From Ctena decussata (Eukaryota > Mollusca > Bivalvia > Lucinida > Lucinidae), in NCBI GenBank assembly GCA_963989385.1, contig OZ022513.1, positions 22,757,928-22,821,927 on the forward strand: a stretch of DNA of 64,000 nucleotides, written 5' to 3'. The notes under the pieces are model-generated. The model was not told where the DNA came from. It did not search any database and saw nothing but the letters and a program-made list of their open reading frames with translations. The position numbers were made by a program, and so were the translations under genes. Positions 57,250 through 64,000 of this stretch are shown here, one piece after another (the stretch's first letter is position 1; every line of letters begins with the position of its first letter).

Positions 57250-58290
57250 GATACTCGCTTTTTATCCCCCGACCGAAAGGTTCCGAGGATAAAGCGATGA
57301 GCCTGGCGTCCCTCCTTCCATCCGTAAACATTTTCTTGTCCGCTCAAAATCTTGAGCACCCTTTGGAATATTTTCATGATACTTCAAAATTATGTAGAAC
57401 AGGTCATGACGATGTGTCGCGAACAAGAATGATAACTCTTGCTATTGTACTTTATGAGTTATCTCTCCTTTGGTGATTTTTTGGCAGATTCGTGTCCGCT
57501 CTGAAACTTGACAACGCTATGAAATATATACATGGTACTTCATAGTTATGTAGAACAGGTCATGATAATGTGTCGCGAACAAGAGTGACAACTCTTGCTT
57601 TCTAACTTTTTGAGTTATTTCCCCTTGATGGTTTAAGGTGTGATTTCGTGTCCCCTCTATAACTTTAAAAATATTTTCATGATACTTCACAGATATGTAG
57701 AACAAGTCATGCCGATGTGTAGCGAACAAGAATGACAACTCTTGCTTTTTACCTTTTTGAGTTATTTGCCCTTGATGGTTTTAGGTGTGATCTCGCGTCC
57801 GCTCTATAACATTAATACATAATGAAATATTTTCATGATACTTCATAGATATGTAGCTCAGGTCATGACGATGTGTCGCAAACAAGAATGGCAGCTCTTG
57901 CTCTTTCACTTTTAAAGTTACTTCACCTCTATGCTTTATGTATGATTCCGTGTCCGCTCTATAACTTGAATACCCTTTAAAATATTTTCATGATACTTCT
58001 CAGATATGTAGAACTAAGCATGACGATATGTCGCGAATAAGAATGACAACGCTTGCTTTCTTACTTTTTGTTATTCCCCTTGATGGTTTAAGGTGTCCAC
58101 TCTATAAGTTGAATACCCTTTGAAATAGTTTCATGATACTTCACAGATATGCAGAACAGGTCATAACGATCTTTCTGATACAGGAATGATAACTCTTGCA
58201 TTCACACTTTCCAAGTTATTTCCCTTTAGAGGTTTGAGCTGCAGTTGGTGCCTCTGCTCCGTATCTGTATTACCCTGGCCCGATCCATAA
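57250..58290 (+). mobile_element. Tandem-core element, ~150 bp units
   Basis: It starts with TTTATCCCCCGACCGAAAGG and CCTTCCATCC, then six units of about 150 bp sharing TTTTCATGATACTTCA, TATGTAGAACAGGTCATGAC, GATGTGTCGCGAACAAGAAT and GACAACTCTTGCTTTC. The design is as in the elements at 36253 and 50427. The open frame at 57129-57476 comes from this sequence. Confidence 0.75.
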
Positions 58291-58767
58291 TTTTAGTACC
58301 CGTACACCAGTTGTGTGCGATAACAGAAGACTCATGTTAGCCTGTGCCGCTGCGTAAGTCAGTTTGCGTTAAAAATATAAAGGACGTAAGATCACGGTAA
58401 ACATATACATTTTCACATTGAGAAAGAAATTCAGAATGCCAAAACATATGAATGATCAATGTAACGAAAGAAAGTGCGTTTCAGCGTTGCACAACCTCTG
58501 TTTAGGCCAGCAGTTTATTGATCCTTATGAATATGGATCCTTATTAACATAGTAAAGACCTGATGTTCGCTTATGCAATAAGCGGAAGGTAATCAATGGC
58601 AGTTTGATATTTCGGTGATAGATATTTTTCCCCTGATGCGTTTTGCAGCACACGGCCATTTGCACTCTACGGGGCCACTTATGCGCTGATAGCATTTCTC
58701 CAGATCTTGCGGTTACATCAAAGATGAAATTAAAAAACCTGTGAAATTGGTAGCCCATTGAATGAAA
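58291..58767. other. Unassigned stretch
   Basis: No gene or repeat recognised. Confidence 0.35.
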
Positions 58768-59005
58768 TAAGCCGCGACGTGACAAAACCAACAATGTGGT
58801 TGTGCGCCCAGCGCAGACTCAGATCAGCCTGGGCATCCGCCCAGTCTGATCAGAGTCTTCGCTGTCCGCATGGAGGTAGCTAAGACCCTTAGCTATCCTT
58901 TGAGCATTTAACGAAGAGTCTGGTCAAAATGGGCGGGTGTCCAGACTGATCTGAGTCTGCTGTGTGCGCACAACCACATTGTTGGTTTTGTCACGTCGAG
59001 GCTCA
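58768..59005. mobile_element. 238 bp palindromic MITE, fourth full copy
   Basis: TAAGCCGCGACGTGACAAAA at the left and TTTTGTCACGTCGAGGCTCA at the right are near-inverse. The interior has CAGACTCAGATCAGCCTGGG, CATCCGCCCAGTCTGATCAG and ACAACCACATTGTTGG, as in the other copies. No clear target duplication is visible. Confidence 0.85.
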
Positions 59006-59455
59006 AATTACCTGTTCTTACAGGCATAAAATAATATATGGAGGAGTCTCGTTAGAGGGTGATTAAAAGCACTTCAGAAACAATCAAATCAGCATATTTA
59101 ATGTCTTATATTTCTAGCAGACCACATGTTTCAGATGATGTAAACTGTACCAGCAGTTGAACTTATGAAGGTCATTGAAAAGTCATAGTCAAAATCTATG
59201 TTTTCGTATCGGTTATAAGTTATTAAGAAATTTCTTCACAATTTAGAAATTACTTAATGACTTCTAACTGGCTTAGACTGCTGTCAGTTTTCTTGGAAAA
59301 TGTCCATTACTGGCTCTATTGCTTGTCTCTAGAGACTGCATCAAAGATCAATGCTCTTTTGCACAAAAGATCTTTATTGTACCTGCTCTATTTATCCATT
59401 CACATTTTAGTTTTTTTGAAGTGTAGATCATACTGCTGTTTTGAGTTTCAAATTG

Positions 59456-59490
<35 letters not shown>

Positions 59491-60249
59491 AATACCAAGT
59501 AGACGGTTTAAAGAGAATTCGTATTCTTGTGGAGTTTCAGATGACACTTGTGTTAATTAGTTACCATTCTAGTATGAAGAAAATTATTCTAGTAAAGGTG
59601 ATTAAAAGATAATACTAGAAATGTGAAAAGAGAATGAAAGAATGCACTAGCAAACATAATTTTACTGGATAGGAACATGTGACCTAAAAGACATAGATCA
59701 GACTGCATGCGTTTAGTAATTGCTTGCAGGCTGCTTAAAACTCTCTGCTTTTTTACACAGATAAAACTTTTTTTCGTGCTGTTAGATACTTTATATATGA
59801 AAAAAAGTTCTAATGTTGTTAATTTATTGTATTTAAGGTATTGTTGTAACTGAATGCTTTATGCTTTGTATTGGTTCCCCATTTCTATTGATCTGTCAGG
59901 GGTCTTTTTCTGCTAATTACCTTGTGATTTAATAGAAAAAGAAATAACAGACCATATATAATTCAATGGACATTAAGATTACAAGGGCCATTTTCTCAGA
60001 CAGGTTGAAGGGAAAGTTTTATTACTTTCATTCAGTCAGAAGTTTCATTGCTGATTTATGTCTTAAAGTCTCCATAGTCCTACCAATGATAAAAATCGTC
60101 AAATACAAATCATTATGAAACCTGTACAGCCATCAGAATTAATGAAAATATTTCGGTTGATCTGCTTTTTTGTATCATATAACTGACAAAAGAGAAGAAA
60201 CAAGGTATTTTGGGAAAAATGATATTTCTCTCCATAAAAATACGGTTTT
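59006..60249. other. Unassigned stretch with (AAT)n
   Basis: An AAT/AAAT microsatellite lies at 59455-59492. No supported gene. Confidence 0.4.
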
Positions 60250-60540
60250 CGTCTCTGGTTCCCCGTTAAGCAATGAAATAATGCAACCGCGGCACAATCA
60301 ATGGGATCCTTGCTTAACAGTTTTGTATGTTGTATTTTTATCTTTTTATCAGTTGTAAAAACGCCTGTACCTTGTATTTTTATCTCGTGTACCTTGTGTT
60401 TTTACCATGAAATATAGCTAGGGAAATCGAAAGTAGGTCATTTTAGTTGGCAACTAAAATGACCTAGTTATTTTTTCAAATCTATTCTATGGTAAATTCA
60501 AGGACGTTTTGATTTTTCAAAGCCGGCCAATCACGATAAT
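60250..60540. repeat. Dispersed repeat, related to 45490-45720
   Basis: It shares CAATGGGATCCTTG, ACCTTGTATTTTTATC and AAATCGAAAGTAGGTCATTT with the earlier copy. It also holds a small palindrome AGGTCATTTTAGTTGGCAAC / TAAAATGACCT. Confidence 0.6.
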
Positions 60541-61485
60541 AATCAATGATGAAACTGTAGTGAAAAGTTTGCAGCGATACTTCACGACAAAATATTCCAT
60601 GCTGATAGAGCTATAGGGCCTTTAAGAACTTTTCTTAATGGCTAAAAGTTTCTGTCTAAGTCATTGAGAGGACCTCTTCACAACATAGTCAGCTCTCAAA
60701 ATTGCTTCTGATTGGCTGAAAGGATGGACAATTTAAAACCTGCAGTCTAAAATATACTCTAATTCCCCTAAATTCTGGCACAGACTAGCCAATTGAATAA
60801 TTGTCTCAATATCTGAACACGATTAATATGCAGTAACTATCAAATAATTTGTCAAAAGTCACTGTCGGACTAGCAAGAAGTGCAAACTATAGTCAAACTT
60901 CTCTTTCTTGATACGTATCATCTGGTCTACACTGTTTGCTCCCATTATTCTTTTGATGTGATCAATTCAAACAAACAGAGTATCGGCATGTAAGAAGAGA
61001 CTCATTCCAGCAGGCACAACGTTGAATCAACACTGAGTCAACATTGACTCAATGTCATGGTGTAGTCCAGCTCCGGACCGAAATTATTTCAGAAACGAAG
61101 TTTCTAATTTAGGTCCAGCACCTGTAAGTTTTCCTCAGTGTGGGTGTTTCAGATGCCGATAAAATCATTCTGGCACATTGTAAACTGTGCATTAATCAAT
61201 ATATTATGTTTTCTTTTTGATAAAGAACAGCCTTTTTCTTCTTCTGACCTTCCCAAAGTGTCTTATTTAATATTTTCTGGCGATTTTTCCTTCGTAGCTG
61301 TGAGAATGTTTACGAAGACCGCCATGTTTGCTTGGGATTTTCCCAGTTACCGGATGACGTCATTGGGTGATAAAAATGGCAAGGATATAAAACACAGTAC
61401 CTTAGGAGATATGAGTTTCGCAATTACATACATCTGTGAATATTGTTTGTACGGAACCCCGGAAGGGACATGTGCAACATTTTTC
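60541..61485. other. Unassigned stretch
   Basis: A 116-codon open frame at 61138-61488 shows no domain. A small repeat of GAATCAACACTGAGTCAACA lies near 61023. Nothing else recognised. Confidence 0.3.
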
Positions 61486-61765
61486 TAAGTCGTGGCCACG
61501 ACTTATTAAGTCGTTCCCACGACTTATTATGTCGTTCCCTCGACTTAGCATTTCGTTACCACGACATACTATCTCGTTCCCTCGACTTATTATGTCGTTA
61601 CCACGAGTTATTATGTCGTTCCCTCGACTTATTATGTCGTTACCACGACTTATTATGTCGTTCCCTCGACTTACTAAGTCGTTCCCACGACTTATTAAGT
61701 CGTTACCACGAGTTAATACTGCCCTCCAATTGGTCAAATTAACTCGTGGCCACGAGTTAATAAAG
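61486..61765. repeat. 21 bp palindromic minisatellite (GTCGTTCCCACGACTTATTA)
   Basis: Units of exactly 21 bp (GTCGTTCCCTCGACTTATTAT-like) repeat about 10 times, framed by AAGTCGTGGCCACGACTT at 61488 and ACTCGTGGCCACGAGT near 61743. Each unit is itself a near-palindrome (AGTCG...CGACT). Because 21 is a multiple of three and the unit lacks stops in several frames, open frames appear on both strands. Confidence 0.9.
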
Positions 61766-63629
61766 CGCTCTGATTGGCCCTGTTTTAATATTGATAAAAT
61801 CCCTTACCTGACTTCGTATGTCGCTGTTAAGGCGCTAATCTGTGGACCCCTAGCTGGACTGGCCCTGTGGAGCAGTCTGATCGGACTATGCAGTGTTGGC
61901 TAACTGGCTGAGTCTTGCTCTTGATTTTTTTTAATTGTGCTGACTTTGCATCAGCTCACGCTAATAGCTGAGCAGGCAGTACACATCCTAGTCATGCTGC
62001 TCTTCTCCGGGAGCAGTATGATCGGGGTCTCCAGTGTTTGTCGACTGACTCCACCCTGAAGTTTCACTAAATTTCTGTGGTGTCTTTGTCCTAAATAAGT
62101 GGCAAGGTTGCCATCTGCGATATTTTACTACTGCTACAAGTATTATTATTATGATAACGGGACTGTCTTGGGTTCTCAGACGGTTTATGCAAACTGACCT
62201 TTCGCCCTTGTTGAGCGGCTTCCGGGTAAAGTGGTCTGATATTTGACAATGGTCGTACAGTGTTCAGTATTTACCTCGAATATTTGGACACTGATGCCTG
62301 AGCTGACATTGCAGAGATTGACCGAACAGCTCTATCAAGGAGTCAATAATCTGCAATATCTGCCGGTAGACTGTGCCACGCTGAAAGAAATTTAAAAAAT
62401 CTTTCATTGTGTCGCATGATAATAGGACGCTACAATCTAGGCTAGCATCATAGATTCTGATCAGAATGCTGTTCCGGAGCTGTCTGATCAGTTCTGCAAC
62501 AGTGCTAAGCTGTTGTGCTCTGCCAGTTTTTATGGCGTAGCTACCCCGGTTACTCCGACATCAATATTTTGGCAAGCTGTGGCCTTAATCAGCTGGTCTA
62601 TGCGGACATGTCGGGTCGATGCATGCAATACCTGCGATCATTTTTTAACACTTTGCTTAAAATATTGGTTTATGTTGAAGACTCTACTGCTGAAGGATTG
62701 CATTGTTGGAATACTTGGGACAGATACGGTATAAAGCATCTGTCCGTCAGTATAAACTTACATCGCAGATTCACATGTGCGAATATTCCAACAGTTTCTG
62801 TCTTAAATCGAAATGATATATTCTATTGTCTACGCCCATGGGCGTAGAAATTTTAGTAAATGATTTTGCTCCGGAAGCATTTTAGAAAAGGTCATGAATG
62901 GTTGAATGTTATTTTCTATTGACTGGTTATCAATGATAATTTGCGCAGGTTTGATCAGTCCGCAAGTGCCAGAAAAGGATCGACATGGGGACGGTCTAGT
63001 AGTATCACTAAATGCCTTAGATTTATAAGGTGACCAAACATGCCAGTTAATTGAATTAGGGTAATTACATGCCAACATGAGCTTAGAAATGCCAACCAGA
63101 AATCTACTAGATTAAAACCGAGAATGTGCGATAAGACCGAGATGAAGAATGACTTGGGTTTGGTAGAGGCGCGATTTGACCAAGGTGCCAATCTGATGAC
63201 TACACAAGTTATTTTGTGCTAAGCGTAGACCAACGCTTTTTTTTGTAAAAGCTGATACTTATGGTTATTATCATCAGTATTTCATTTCGCCACCACCAGT
63301 CATTATTCATAGCTCTGCAACATGTCAATATCCGACTTGTACAGACTTGGCATGGTTTAACCGGTTTCATTCATAAAAGGCAACCGATACAATCTCATCG
63401 CTTCGGACTGATCCGTAAATGGGGTTGCTGTCCAGAGCGAGTTTCAGATTAGAAACAAGCCACAATCAAATCTACCCATTTTAAACTTTAATGATTTCTC
63501 TATAGAAGCATTTTCTTTCTGTCGCTGTCTATCTATTTCAAAAGTTTCTTCTTGTTTTGTCCGTCCGTTCTTTGTCTCATCGTCTGTGAGATTGACAGAT
63601 TGGTAACAAAAGACTGTGTGAAATGGAAC
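61766..63629. other. Unassigned stretch
   Basis: Contains an 18 bp perfect palindrome CTACGCCCATGGGCGTAG at 62829-62846 and several TGATCAG-rich patches (61860-62050, 62455-62510) loosely like the small repeats at 44223 and 57067. No gene supported. Confidence 0.35.
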
Positions 63630-63712
63630 CCCGCCTACAGCGGCTCTCGAGCCCGGAACAGCTAGATCAGCAGGCTAGCGCTTAACCCGCCGAGCTTCCG
63701 GAGCTCCCCTTT
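63630..63712 (-). mobile_element. Probable tRNA-derived SINE head
   Basis: On the minus strand AAGCTCGGCGGGTTAAGCGC resembles an A box region and CCGGGCTCGAGAGCC a B box, with tRNA-like spacing and GCTAGCCTGCTGATCTAGC between them as a possible anticodon arm. The acceptor ends do not pair well. No second copy in the window. Confidence 0.4.
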
Positions 63713-64000
63713 TAGCACATGCATGTATAGCTCAGCACACGGTTATTGCAAAAAGTCCGACAAGAAAGCAAGCGTTTTTTTTATGTTAATGTAACTACTT
63801 GTCAAGACTGTAAATTTCATATCAATCTAAGCATAGTTTGGTTAGATTTCAATTTTTGTAAATGTGGTGATTTAGGAGAGCAACTAACGGAAAAGAATTA
63901 TATGTCGAATATTGTGGATGATTCATAAACTGCATTAAAAGTATATGCAAATTAATTAAGGTTGAATAACATTCCAAGATTTTGGAAATATTAAGCAGAT
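63713..64000. other. Window end, nothing recognised
   Basis: An AT-rich stretch; an open frame of 60 codons (63746-63928) has two Cys pairs but no recognised domain. Confidence 0.3.

Noticed and set aside
57129..57476. 115-codon frame
   Set aside because: It lies over the start and core of a tandem-core repeat.
61402..61903. Overlapping 99-155 codon frames with heptapeptide repeats
   Set aside because: They arise because a stop-free 21 bp minisatellite is a multiple of three; frames exist on both strands over the same DNA.
62829..62846. 18 bp perfect palindrome CTACGCCCATGGGCGTAG
   Set aside because: A single occurrence without supporting context; noted in the stretch entry only.

Overview
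This 64 kb window looks like repeat-rich, AT-rich nuclear DNA of a marine invertebrate, most likely a bivalve mollusc. The taxonomic guess is inference. It rests on a DIRS-type retrotransposon, a Polinton-type element, tRNA-derived SINEs, and several flank + 145-180 bp tandem core + hairpin elements of the kind familiar from bivalve genomes. I could not support any intact host protein-coding gene. All recognisable coding sequence belongs to mobile elements, and most of it is damaged.

Layout. 1-4050: a minus-strand DIRS-like tyrosine-recombinase retrotransposon, cut by the left window edge (gag, RT, RNase H, YR). It carries a canonical -1 slippery heptamer between gag and RT, a stop inside gag and a frameshift between RT and RNase H. 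4051-18262: a ~177 bp satellite array with higher-order A-B-C-D monomer order. It holds a 2427 bp tandem duplication that carries a 1359 bp foldback transposon with mariner-like ends. Near its right edge sits a 238 bp palindromic MITE, itself split by an 1142 bp foldback element. 18263-22270: low-complexity sequence, two SINE copies, another MITE copy and one copy of a diverged ~1.6 kb repeat. 22277-28117: a 5.8 kb Polinton-like element with a 6 bp target duplication (TTCGAC), long TIRs that contain a minisatellite, a capsid-type gene, a frameshifted zinc-finger gene and one basic unknown ORF. No polymerase, integrase, ATPase or protease gene was recognised.

28118-43860: intergenic DNA with fragments of dispersed repeats, a MITE with 10 bp direct repeats, the second copy of the ~1.6 kb repeat (with insertions), a tandem-core element (36253-37395) and a cluster of 19-20 bp palindromes spelling TTATCCAAAATTTGGATAA (37628-38196). 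43860-53270: microsatellites, foldbacks, and two more tandem-core elements, one with a Helitron-like 3' end inserted in one copy of a local duplication. 53273-56663: the 3' end of a LINE (minus strand), abutting a TIR element full of TCTGCAGAA palindromes and ~163 bp core repeats. 56664-64000: another tandem-core repeat, a fourth full MITE, a 21 bp palindromic minisatellite at 61486-61765, and a SINE head near the right edge.

The window therefore reads as a layered record of insertion and local amplification, not as a gene cluster. The items most worth checking are the -1 frameshift signal in the DIRS element, the reduced Polinton that keeps structural genes, the satellite higher-order repeat that co-amplified a transposon, and the palindrome cluster. 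All calls come from reading the sequence, with no database search.
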